A DNA stretch of 14,623 nucleotides, from NCBI GenBank assembly GCA_946479985.1, contig CAMLIF010000102.1, forward strand, positions 1-14,623. The letters run 5' to 3'. Origin of the DNA: an uncultured Flavobacteriales bacterium (GTDB lineage: Bacteria; Bacteroidota; Bacteroidia; Flavobacteriales; Crocinitomicaceae). Made by a program: the position numbers and the translations under genes. The notes beneath the pieces are model-generated. The model worked only from the letters and a program-made list of their open reading frames with translations. It searched no databases and was not told where the DNA came from. Below, piece after piece: positions 8,439 to 14,623 of this stretch (positions are counted from its first letter, which is position 1; each line of letters begins with the position of its first letter).

Positions 8439-9317
8439 ATGCAGATTCTAAGCGGAAAAATCACATCTGAAGTTATCAAGAAAGAGTTGGCTGCACAAGT
8501 AGCAGAACGCAAGAAACAGGGAATGAAGATTCCTCATCTGGCTGCAATTCTTGTCGGAAAAGATGGAGGTTCAGTTACTTATGTAAACAACAAATTGAAA
8601 GCCTGCGAGGAAATCGGATTTGAAAGCACACTTATCCGATATGATGATTCAATCACGGAAGAAACTTTATTGAAGAAAATCCAGGTTTTGAATGAAGATA
8701 AAAGTATCGACGGTTACATTGTACAGCTTCCGTTGCCGGAGCATATCGATGAAATGAAAGTAACCCTGGCTATTGACCCGAAGAAAGATGTTGATGGATT
8801 TCATCCTATTAATGTAGGGAATATGATGCTCAATATCCCCGGTTTCATTCCTGCAACTCCGGCCGGAATTGTGGAGTTAATGAGACGATACAAAATTGAA
8901 ACCGCCGGAAAGAATTGTGTGGTAGTAGGTAGAAGTAACATTGTTGGAACTCCGTTGAGTTTACTACTTGGGAAAAATACTTCTCCGGGAAATTGTACTG
9001 TCACTTTGGCGCATTCGCGTTCTGAAAATATTAAGGAAATTTGTCTTGGAGCAGATATTTTAGTTGCTGCAGTTGGTATACCGGGATTTATTACGGCAGA
9101 TATGGTAAAACCGGGTGCTGTGGTTATTGATGTTGGAACTACCCGCGTTGAAGATGCTTCTCGTGAAAGGGGGTGGAGATTGGTCGGTGATGTTGATTAT
9201 GAGAATGTTGCACCGATAACATCTGCAATAACTCCCGTGCCTGGTGGAGTTGGTCCGATGACTATTGCGTCTTTGATGATAAATACATTGAAGGCAATGG
9301 AATTAAAAGGTAAATAA
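8439..9317 (+). CDS. folD: Bifunctional methylenetetrahydrofolate dehydrogenase / methenyltetrahydrofolate cyclohydrolase
   Basis: FolD converts 5,10-methylene-THF to 5,10-methenyl-THF (NADP-dependent) and then hydrolyses it to 10-formyl-THF for purine and formyl-Met synthesis. The 292 residues from the ATG at 8439 match the usual length; an in-frame TTG at 8421 overlaps the promoter box and is rejected. Catalytic residues are in place: Tyr48 and Lys52 in [12 protein letters not shown], Gln96 in [10 protein letters not shown], and Asp119 in [11 protein letters not shown]. The Rossmann segment is [17 protein letters not shown] (161-177), and the C-terminal signature [10 protein letters not shown] sits at 266-275. 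It is a soluble cytoplasmic homodimer. Only about 27 bases separate its stop from the YqaE-like lipoprotein gene, so read-through transcription of both is likely, though their roles are unrelated. Confidence 0.97.
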   Translation: MQILSGKITSEVIKKELAAQVAERKKQGMKIPHLAAILVGKDGGSVTYVNNKLKACEEIGFESTLIRYDDSITEETLLKKIQVLNEDKSIDGYIVQLPLPEHIDEMKVTLAIDPKKDVDGFHPINVGNMMLNIPGFIPATPAGIVELMRRYKIETAGKNCVVVGRSNIVGTPLSLLLGKNTSPGNCTVTLAHSRSENIKEICLGADILVAAVGIPGFITADMVKPGAVVIDVGTTRVEDASRERGWRLVGDVDYENVAPITSAITPVPGGVGPMTIASLMINTLKAMELKGK

Positions 9318-9320
9318 TTG

Positions 9321-9328
9321 TATTTTCG
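9321..9328 (+). promoter_or_regulatory. Possible -7 box of the YqaE-domain lipoprotein gene (TATTTTCG variant)
   Basis: TATTTTCG is one base off TAnnTTTG and lies 16 bases before the ATG at 9345. No TTG stands at the -33 position, so the gene may instead be read from the folD promoter. Confidence 0.25.
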
Positions 9329-9344
9329 TTGAAAATTGATGATT

Positions 9345-9992
9345 ATGAAAAATTTAAGACTATTTTTTGCAGGGTTGGTTGCAGTGATGCTCGTTTCGAG
9401 TTGTGGGATGATGGATGGTTTTTCCGGTTCTTCTATTCAAAAAAGAAAGTATACAAAAGGATTTTACCTTTCAAAGCACAAATCCTGGTCGAAGGAAAGC
9501 GATGAAGCAAAATCTGAGAAATCGGAAGAGGAAATTTTCGTTAAAGAACAGGTAATTCTTGCTGAAGAAGAGAAAAGCATTCCTGGAAGTATTGAGGTCA
9601 AACAAAATCCGGATCCTATAATCAAAAAATCAGACAAAACTGATCAAAACGACAATCAAAAAACGGTACAGAAAAAAGAAGAATCTAAAAAGGTAATTAA
9701 CCAGGAAAAGAAAACAACTCCTGTTCCTTCTAAACAAAGAAGAGAACGTGTTCCTGAGCGCTATTTGCCAATGAAAAAAGAGGCGGTTGAAAACAGAGTT
9801 TCTCACCAGTCAGGCAGCATGGATGATTTCCAGTTACTGTGTGTAATTATCACTATTTTCATTCCGTTTTTGGGAGTTGCAATCTACACAAATTTGGACG
9901 TGAAGAAAACATTAATTTGTTTATTGCTGACACTTTTATTTTACATTCCGGGATTGATTTACGGATTGTTAGTAGTATTGGATAAGATTTAA
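9345..9992 (+). CDS. Lipoprotein with C-terminal YqaE/Pmp3 membrane domain
   Basis: The product has 215 residues from the ATG at 9345 (another ATG lies at 9339 and a TTG at 9336). The N-terminus MKNLRLFFAGLVAVMLVSSC carries a lipobox, LVSSC, with Cys20 as the likely lipidated residue. A basic segment follows (KRKYTKGFYLSKHKSW), then about 100 residues of charged, Lys/Glu/Gln-rich, probably disordered linker (about 48-150). The last 58 residues form a YqaE/Pmp3 (UPF0057) domain with two membrane helices: LLCVIITIFIPFLGVAIY, then TNLDVKKT, then LICLLLTLLFYIPGLIYGLL. Stand-alone Pmp3-type proteins are about 50-60 residues and are linked to membrane potential and salt or cold stress; the exact role is unknown. 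A lipid anchor plus two inner-membrane helices suggests inner-membrane retention, but this is inference. It lies directly after folD and ends at a bidirectional terminator. Confidence 0.88.
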   Translation: MKNLRLFFAGLVAVMLVSSCGMMDGFSGSSIQKRKYTKGFYLSKHKSWSKESDEAKSEKSEEEIFVKEQVILAEEEKSIPGSIEVKQNPDPIIKKSDKTDQNDNQKTVQKKEESKKVINQEKKTTPVPSKQRRERVPERYLPMKKEAVENRVSHQSGSMDDFQLLCVIITIFIPFLGVAIYTNLDVKKTLICLLLTLLFYIPGLIYGLLVVLDKI

Positions 9993-10010
9993 GTAAAAGA
10001 AAATTGAATA

Positions 10011-10044
10011 AAAAAAACGGGATCAAAAATGTTCCCGTTTTTTT
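10011..10044. terminator. Bidirectional rho-independent terminator
   Basis: A 12-bp stem (10011-10022 with 10033-10044) pairs A7-CGGGA with TCCCG-T7 around a 10-base loop. Its A- and T-runs give a U-tract on either strand. It lies between the convergent YqaE-domain lipoprotein gene and the flavoprotein gene and can serve both. Confidence 0.9.
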
Positions 10045-10063
10045 GTGCTTTATAAGTAAGGAT

Positions 10064-11560
10064 TTACAATCTTTCCAGCGGTGTCTTCACGCCATTCACC
10101 AAAGAATAACAAGCGAGTTGATCTTTAAATACACTCGACTTGAAGATGCTTTTGTTCAATAGCATACGAACGCACTCCTGGATTCCTTCAACAATAGATG
10201 GGTGAGGGTGTATCAATTCCGCAATAACAGAAATAGACATATTGAGTTTAATCAACAAACCGATTGCCTGAATAGCACTCGAAGCGTGTTCTCCAACGGC
10301 GCGCATTCCCAAAACCTTCATTTCTGAATCATTTGTAACAATGATTTTGAAAAAACCTTCCGTTTTGCGCATTGCAATTGCCCGGGCAATGACCGAAAAA
10401 TCAATCTTTACAACCTTAATAGGAATATTTTCCTTTTCGCAGGTCTGTTCGTTTAAACCAACAGCCGCAACTTCGGGCTGTAAGAACATAATAGTACAAA
10501 CGTTGTCGTATTTCAAAGGTTCCTGTATGGAACTAAATGCTTTTTCAATTGCATGACGGCCTTCGATTTCGCCCATGTTCACAAGGGCAATTCTCCCGCT
10601 TACATCTCCAACAGCATAAATATGCGGAACATTGGTAACCGTATCTACATCACCGATATGAACTCCGCGTTTAGACATCGAAACTCCTGCTGCTTCCAGG
10701 TTTAAAGATTCAACATTCGGAACCCGGCCAATGGAGAGAAGTGCTTTTTCTACACGGATAATTTCTGTTGATCCGTCAGGATATTTCAACTCATATTCTA
10801 CTTCGCTACCAAGATTTTCCAATCGTTCCAAGGAAGCGTTATGGTGAATGGTTACACCTTTTTCTTCTAAATTCTCACTTACAATAGCTGAAATGTCCGG
10901 ATCTTCAAAGGGTAGAATTCTGTCGGCACGATCAATGATGTGAACCTTTGTTTTTCCAAGATTGGAGAAAATAGTTGCGTATTCACAACCAATAACTCCA
11001 GCTCCAACGATCACCAGACTTTTCGGGTAATCCTGTAATTTATCTATTCCGTCACTGGTCATAACTGTTCGTTCGTCAACTAAAACGTTGGGCATTGTTC
11101 TTGGCCGGCTTCCGGTTGCAATGACGATGTTATCTCCATAGATAATACGTTTCGCATTGTCGTGGTCTATTTCTATTTCATGGTCAGAAACAAATCGTGC
11201 ATCTCCTCTTACATAAGTGAGCAGTGAGTTCATCGTTTCGGTTTGAAGTAGTTTGATATGGCAGGTATATTGAAATTTTCGTTCAAAAACCGCTTCGTCT
11301 AAAGTTGATTTAATTTCAGACCAGTCGAGAAAAAACGGCTCACGACCTTTTCTGTTAATCGTATCATTCACGTCAGTTACCTTTCGCGAAATTTCCCAAA
11401 GTGTTTTCGAAGAAAGTGCCCCGTTATAAACGCCTGCTCCTCCAACTTTATCTCGTTCGATCAGGCAAACACGTTTTCCAAAATCTATGGCGCGCATCGC
11501 CGAAGCGTATCCTGCAGGTCCGGCACCAATTACAATTACATCAAACTTTTCAGTTTCCAT
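10064..11560 (-). CDS. Dihydrolipoamide-dehydrogenase-like flavoprotein lacking the redox disulfide
   Basis: This 498-residue protein belongs to the class I pyridine-nucleotide-disulfide oxidoreductase fold. FAD binds at GAGPAG (12-17), NAD(P) at GAGVIG (186-191) with an acidic residue at the end of the next strand (HIID210, suggesting NAD), and the second FAD motif is YAVGDVSG (315-322). The C-terminal dimer domain keeps HPHPSIVE with His453 and Glu458, the acid-base pair of the family. The active-site motif that normally reads GGTCLNVGCIPSK is here GGAGVYNGALSSK (40-52), so both redox cysteines are replaced (Gly43, Ala48). It therefore cannot run the disulfide half-reaction of Lpd; transhydrogenase-like or quinone/other electron transfer is possible (SthA also departs from the paired-Cys motif). 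No 2-oxoacid dehydrogenase genes lie nearby. It is divergent from the YkgJ-type gene. Confidence 0.9.
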   Translation of the reverse strand: METEKFDVIVIGAGPAGYASAMRAIDFGKRVCLIERDKVGGAGVYNGALSSKTLWEISRKVTDVNDTINRKGREPFFLDWSEIKSTLDEAVFERKFQYTCHIKLLQTETMNSLLTYVRGDARFVSDHEIEIDHDNAKRIIYGDNIVIATGSRPRTMPNVLVDERTVMTSDGIDKLQDYPKSLVIVGAGVIGCEYATIFSNLGKTKVHIIDRADRILPFEDPDISAIVSENLEEKGVTIHHNASLERLENLGSEVEYELKYPDGSTEIIRVEKALLSIGRVPNVESLNLEAAGVSMSKRGVHIGDVDTVTNVPHIYAVGDVSGRIALVNMGEIEGRHAIEKAFSSIQEPLKYDNVCTIMFLQPEVAAVGLNEQTCEKENIPIKVVKIDFSVIARAIAMRKTEGFFKIIVTNDSEMKVLGMRAVGEHASSAIQAIGLLIKLNMSISVIAELIHPHPSIVEGIQECVRMLLNKSIFKSSVFKDQLACYSLVNGVKTPLERL

Positions 11561-11564
11561 TTAG

Positions 11565-11572
11565 CGAAAATA
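11565..11572 (-). promoter_or_regulatory. Possible -7 box of the flavoprotein gene (TATTTTCG variant)
   Basis: The minus strand reads TATTTTCG four bases before the ATG at 11560, so the transcript would be essentially leaderless. A TTG lies upstream (11595-11597 on the minus strand) with a 22-base spacer, within the range described for flavobacterial promoters but at its long end. Confidence 0.3.
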
Positions 11573-11581
11573 AGCAAAAGC

Positions 11582-11611
11582 TTGAAACCTCATTCAATAC
11601 TGCTAAATTTG
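11582..11611 (+). promoter_or_regulatory. Promoter of the YkgJ-family gene (TTG-N19-TAnnTTTG)
   Basis: TTG (11582-11584), a 19-base spacer and TAAATTTG (11604-11611) match the Bacteroidota -33/-7 consensus in full, the best promoter in the window. The ATG at 11616 starts five bases after the -7 box, so the transcript is expected to have no or almost no leader. Confidence 0.7.
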
Positions 11612-11615
11612 CATT

Positions 11616-12101
11616 ATGGATGTTGCTAAGTGGATAGAGCAGGGTAAAGCTGATAAGGAGATTTATTTGAAATGGGTAAAGAAAGCCGCTAAAGCGAATA
11701 AAAAGAGTTTAGATTCTGCTTTTCATTCCAATCACGAAGTGGTGTTCCGTAAAACAGACTGCCTTGCCTGTGCAAATTGTTGTAAAACCACCAGTCCGAT
11801 TTTCAGAGATGTGGACATAAAAAGGCTTTCGAAAAGATTACGACTGTCTGAGCAGCAGTTTATCAGCAATTACTTGAGAATGGATGACGAAAATGACTAT
11901 GTTCTTCAGTCCAGCCCATGCACATTTCTTGGTACCGATAACAAATGTGATGTGTATGAAGACAGGCCGCTGGCTTGTCGTGAATATCCACATACCGACC
12001 GTAAGAACATGTACCAGATTTTGAATCTGACAAGAAAGAACATGGAGGTTTGTCCGGCAGTAGTTGAAATTGTTCAAAATGTGGCTAAAAAAATCACCTG
12101 A
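11616..12101 (+). CDS. YkgJ-family cysteine cluster protein
   Basis: The 161-residue protein carries the C-x2-C-x2-C-C cluster typical of the YkgJ (UPF0153) family at CLACANCC (Cys49, 52, 55, 56). More conserved-type cysteines follow: PCTFLG (Cys102), KCDVYEDRPLACREYP (Cys111 and Cys121) and VCPAV (Cys146). The family is predicted to bind zinc or an iron-sulfur cluster; its biochemical role is poorly defined. There is no signal peptide or membrane segment, so it is probably cytoplasmic. The Lys-rich N-terminal 45 residues are helical. It is divergent from the cysteine-less flavoprotein gene, with 55 bases between the starts, which suits co-regulation but does not prove it. No hairpin terminator follows before the next gene 52 bases downstream. 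Confidence 0.92.
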   Translation: MDVAKWIEQGKADKEIYLKWVKKAAKANKKSLDSAFHSNHEVVFRKTDCLACANCCKTTSPIFRDVDIKRLSKRLRLSEQQFISNYLRMDDENDYVLQSSPCTFLGTDNKCDVYEDRPLACREYPHTDRKNMYQILNLTRKNMEVCPAVVEIVQNVAKKIT

Positions 12102-12118
12102 TGTTTACAACCTTTGAC

Positions 12119-12126
12119 TAAATTCG
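12119..12126 (+). promoter_or_regulatory. Possible -7 box of the giant surface-protein gene (TAAATTCG variant)
   Basis: TAAATTCG lies 27 bases before the ATG at 12154, with CTG at the -33 place and an 18-base spacer. A small hairpin (TTGTTA 12132-12137, TAACAA 12144-12149) sits in the resulting leader. Both are weak signals. Confidence 0.3.
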
Positions 12127-12153
12127 TCGTCTTGTTAATGTTATAACAAAGCC

Positions 12154-14623
12154 ATGCTTAGAAAACTTTCGCTATTGCCGTTGTTGGCTCTTTCTGTATT
12201 TGCATACGGTCAAAGAGGAAAACACACGCAGGCACCATACGCTACTACATGTACAGTAACATCTGCTAATTACCAGATGAATGCCTATACAGCTTATACC
12301 GGGGCAGATATTTCTGCACCAACCACCACATTGACTGTTGCCAATGCAACTATGACCAATTCGTTTTTTACAACAAATCTGGGGCAGGGGGATCTGATTA
12401 TGATCATTCAGATGCAGGGAGCAGGTTTGGATATTGATCCGTCTCCAGGAGGGTATACTGTTCCGTATGGCCATAGTGGCGATTGGGGAACAACTATAGA
12501 TCTTTGGGGTGGAGTTGCATATTATTTTAATGCAGGATATTACGAGCTTCGGGAAGTCAGATCGGTTTCGGGAAATGTTATTACATTAAATTGTGCCACT
12601 CAAAGACCTTATACTGCAACTGGAACACGGCCAGGACATATACAGATTGTGCGTATTCCTCGTTTAAGTAACTTAACACTAAATGCCAATACATCTATTG
12701 TTCCACAGCTTTGGGACGGAACCACGGGTGGAATTGTCGCGTTGGAAGTTGACGGGAACATCACGTTTGGTGCAAATTCTAAAATCAGCGCAACAGGTTA
12801 TGGTTTTAGAGGTGGTGCTGCTGATAACACTACAACTTCTGCTCCTGCTTCCACAAATGCTACCGATGTGGGCTTTCCCGGAACGGACGCAATTGCCAGC
12901 GGATCTGAAAAAGGAGAAGGAATAGGCGGTTCCGCTGCTCTTGAATATATTACATTAGAATCACGCTACGGAAAGGGAGCACCCGGGAATGGTGGTGGCG
13001 GAGGAAATCCGCATAACGCAGGTGGAGGTGGTGGTTCCAATGTAGGAATCGGAACTTATTACGGATATGGAGTCCCTAATCCAGCTTATGCAGCTTCCTG
13101 GAATCTGGAAACACAATCACCCAATATGGTTACTACTCCTAGTTCCGGTGGTGGACGAGGAGGATATTCGTATGCTATTACTGATCAGAATGAACTAACA
13201 GTTGGTCCGAATAACAATGCCTGGGGTGGTGATAGAAGAAGAAACGAAGGTGGATATGGCGGGCATACACTTACTTATGATGCGAACAGATTATTTATGG
13301 GCGGCGGCGGCGGCGCAGGTGAAATGAACGGAAATCAGGGTGGATCCGGAGGCAGAGGCGGTGGTATTGTCTTTTTACAACTATATGGTACTATTTCCGG
13401 TCCGGCAGTCATTGAAGCGAATGGTGCTCCCGGACAAAATGCAAATCCGGGTAACCTTATTGCTTCCAATGTTTCTACTACGAAGTACGGAAACGATGGT
13501 GCAGGTGGTGCAGGTGGTGCCGGAGCAATTGTTATTTCTAACGGAACAGTGCTTCCGGCTGCAACAATTAGTGCGGTTGGAGGAAAAGGTGGTGACCAGG
13601 CTTTAAGTTACGGACAGTTTGCCGGTTCCCCAACAAATGAAATTGACGGTCCCGGTGGAGGTGGATCTGGTGGACAAATTTCTGTAGCCAGCATTGGTTC
13701 AGCAACACCAAGCGTTGCAGGTGGAGCTTCAGGTGTAGTTACTTTATTATCAACTTATCCTACAACTAATTTTACCGGTGCTTTTCCTCCGAACGGAGCA
13801 ACTGGCGGTGGTGCCGGAATTACAAATACTACCGGATACTTCGATATTCTTGTTTCGAATGTTTCTATTTGTAAAGGAACTTCAACTACGCTTACTGCAA
13901 CAATTCAGGGGGCATTGCCAGGTGGTGTAAATGTTACTTGGTACAACGCACAGTATGGCGGCTCAGCAATCGGATCAGGATTAACATATAATACCGGAGT
14001 TTTAAATGCAACAACAACTTATTATGTAGGCACATGTCCGGGAACCTTTAGAAAACCGGTTGTTGTAACCGTTGGTGGAGCTACTATTTCCGGAACTGCG
14101 GTTGTAACCAATGCAACTTGTTCGGCTGCCGGATCAATTACCGGATTAACTACAAGTGGTGGACAACCAGCCATCACTATCACCTGGAATGGTGTTGTTA
14201 CTCCTACCATGGATTTAACTTCGGCCTCGGCAGGTTCGTATACTGTAACAGTAACTGATGGTTTGGGGTGTACCGTAACTTCGGGACCTTATGTTATCAG
14301 CTCAACCGGCGGACCCACAATTAATACCACAAACATGGTTGTTACGAATGCCAATTGTTTGGGAAATAACGGAAGTATTACAGGAATAACAGCTTCAGGA
14401 ACAGGTTTAATGCCTTCCTGGTCGAATGGGCCCACTTCTATGAATAATACAGGGTTAGCATCCGGAAATTATACTTTGACTGTTACAGATGTAAACGGAT
14501 GTATTGCAACTGCCGGACCGATTCCTGTTGGACTAACTCCCGGACCATCAATTGATGCTTCCGGTTTGGTTGTTACTAATGAAACTTGTAATCAGGGCAA
14601 CGGTGCAATTAATGGAATTACCG
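12154..14623 (+). CDS. Giant exported surface protein with Gly-rich region, Ig-like domain and SprB repeats (5' part)
   Basis: The frame is open from the ATG at 12154 to the right edge, 823 codons with no stop, so the gene is cut by the window. The signal peptide is MLRKLSLLPLLALSVFAYGQ. A Thr/Asn-rich domain follows, then a Gly-rich region (about 210-560) with GGGGGNPHNAGGGGG near 280 and GGGGGAGEMNGNQGGSGGRG near 383. Next is an Ig-like domain (about 568-640) of the CHU_C-associated type: SICKGTSTTLTA ... VTWYNAQYGG ... TTYYVGTCPG. SprB-type repeats begin at residue 644. SprB is the mobile adhesin of Flavobacterium gliding, and such proteins are usually exported by the type IX system through a C-terminal signal, here beyond the window. 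An adhesin or gliding role is inferred; other large repeat proteins share this layout. The product is probably well over 1000 residues. Confidence 0.9.
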   Translation, partial: MLRKLSLLPLLALSVFAYGQRGKHTQAPYATTCTVTSANYQMNAYTAYTGADISAPTTTLTVANATMTNSFFTTNLGQGDLIMIIQMQGAGLDIDPSPGGYTVPYGHSGDWGTTIDLWGGVAYYFNAGYYELREVRSVSGNVITLNCATQRPYTATGTRPGHIQIVRIPRLSNLTLNANTSIVPQLWDGTTGGIVALEVDGNITFGANSKISATGYGFRGGAADNTTTSAPASTNATDVGFPGTDAIASGSEKGEGIGGSAALEYITLESRYGKGAPGNGGGGGNPHNAGGGGGSNVGIGTYYGYGVPNPAYAASWNLETQSPNMVTTPSSGGGRGGYSYAITDQNELTVGPNNNAWGGDRRRNEGGYGGHTLTYDANRLFMGGGGGAGEMNGNQGGSGGRGGGIVFLQLYGTISGPAVIEANGAPGQNANPGNLIASNVSTTKYGNDGAGGAGGAGAIVISNGTVLPAATISAVGGKGGDQALSYGQFAGSPTNEIDGPGGGGSGGQISVASIGSATPSVAGGASGVVTLLSTYPTTNFTGAFPPNGATGGGAGITNTTGYFDILVSNVSICKGTSTTLTATIQGALPGGVNVTWYNAQYGGSAIGSGLTYNTGVLNATTTYYVGTCPGTFRKPVVVTVGGATISGTAVVTNATCSAAGSITGLTTSGGQPAITITWNGVVTPTMDLTSASAGSYTVTVTDGLGCTVTSGPYVISSTGGPTINTTNMVVTNANCLGNNGSITGITASGTGLMPSWSNGPTSMNNTGLASGNYTLTVTDVNGCIATAGPIPVGLTPGPSIDASGLVVTNETCNQGNGAINGIT
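12988..13522 (+). repeat. Glycine-rich low-complexity coding segment with GGC/GGT triplet runs
   Basis: Inside the giant surface protein this stretch codes for repeated Gly runs. It includes a pure (GGC)5 tract at 13300-13314 and three near-identical GGTGCAGGT-type units at 13499-13522. The triplet tract keeps the frame if its copy number changes, so it could vary protein length but not switch the gene off. Confidence 0.7.
14083..14623 (+). repeat. Tandem SprB-type repeats (two full, one cut by the edge)
   Basis: Units begin at 14083 (78 codons), 14317 (77 codons) and 14548 (cut after 25 codons). Each opens with VVTNxxC, followed by GSITG or GAING. The two full units then carry a Trp and an N-G pair, and close with a YTVTVTD/YTLTVTD strand plus G-C-x-x-T. 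This is the pattern of the SprB repeat family. DNA identity between units is modest, so the array is old rather than a recent duplication. Confidence 0.85.

Noticed and set aside
12172..12474. 100-residue Cys-rich open frame on the minus strand
   Set aside because: It is antisense to the signal peptide and N-terminal domain of the giant surface protein, whose plus-strand frame is continuous. The Cys richness comes from reverse-read Thr/Ala codons.
13300..13314. (GGC)5 tract as a phase-variation switch
   Set aside because: The unit is three bases and lies in frame, so copy-number change cannot shift the reading frame. At most it changes Gly number.
13340..13606. 88-residue plus-strand frame in another phase inside the Gly-rich region
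   Set aside because: It is a shadow of the giant protein's frame caused by biased GGT/GGA codons, with no start context.
12988..14623. Repeats as a CRISPR array or mobile element
   Set aside because: The repeats are coding, degenerate at DNA level, about 230 bases long without spacers, and belong to one open frame. No transposase or terminal repeats were seen.

Overview
The window looks like ordinary chromosome of a Bacteroidota bacterium, most likely a marine or freshwater member of the Flavobacteriia (a Crocinitomicaceae/Fluviicola-like lineage is a guess). The grounds are -7 promoter boxes of the type TAnnTTTG, near absence of Shine-Dalgarno sequences, A-rich leaders, an AT-rich base composition, a long Gly/Thr-rich secreted protein with SprB-type repeats as seen in gliding/type IX-secreting bacteria, and a lipoprotein fused to a YqaE/Pmp3 domain. 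No insertion sequence, phage gene, CRISPR array, tRNA or rRNA was seen, and no stretch longer than 300 bases lacks a gene.

Left part (1-4208, all on the minus strand): the 5' end of an exported alpha/beta-hydrolase-like gene that leaves the window on the left; an exported TPR protein with a perfect hairpin terminator; and gyrA, the DNA gyrase A subunit. A roughly 210-base divergent promoter region separates gyrA from clpC (plus strand), a full-length ClpC-type AAA+ unfoldase with a strong terminator. A secreted protein of unknown function starts only four bases after that terminator's T-run and ends in a stop codon that overlaps the stop of a convergent small unknown gene.

Middle part (8244-10063): a divergent promoter region, folD (one-carbon folate metabolism), then the YqaE/Pmp3 lipoprotein, closed by a bidirectional terminator. 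Right part: a minus-strand flavoprotein of the dihydrolipoamide dehydrogenase fold that has lost both redox cysteines; a divergent YkgJ-family cysteine-cluster protein with a near-leaderless promoter; and the first 823 codons of a giant exported protein (signal peptide, Gly-rich region, Ig-like domain, SprB repeats) that runs off the right edge with no stop.

The genes do not form one pathway. They are mostly single-gene transcription units (housekeeping gyrA, clpC and folD, plus envelope or surface proteins), each with its own promoter and often its own hairpin terminator. I did not find a convincing new multi-gene system. The most notable items are the cysteine-less DLDH-like enzyme, the lipoprotein-YqaE fusion, the terminator used as a leader at 6960-6999, and the recurrence of TAnnTTCG boxes upstream of several genes.
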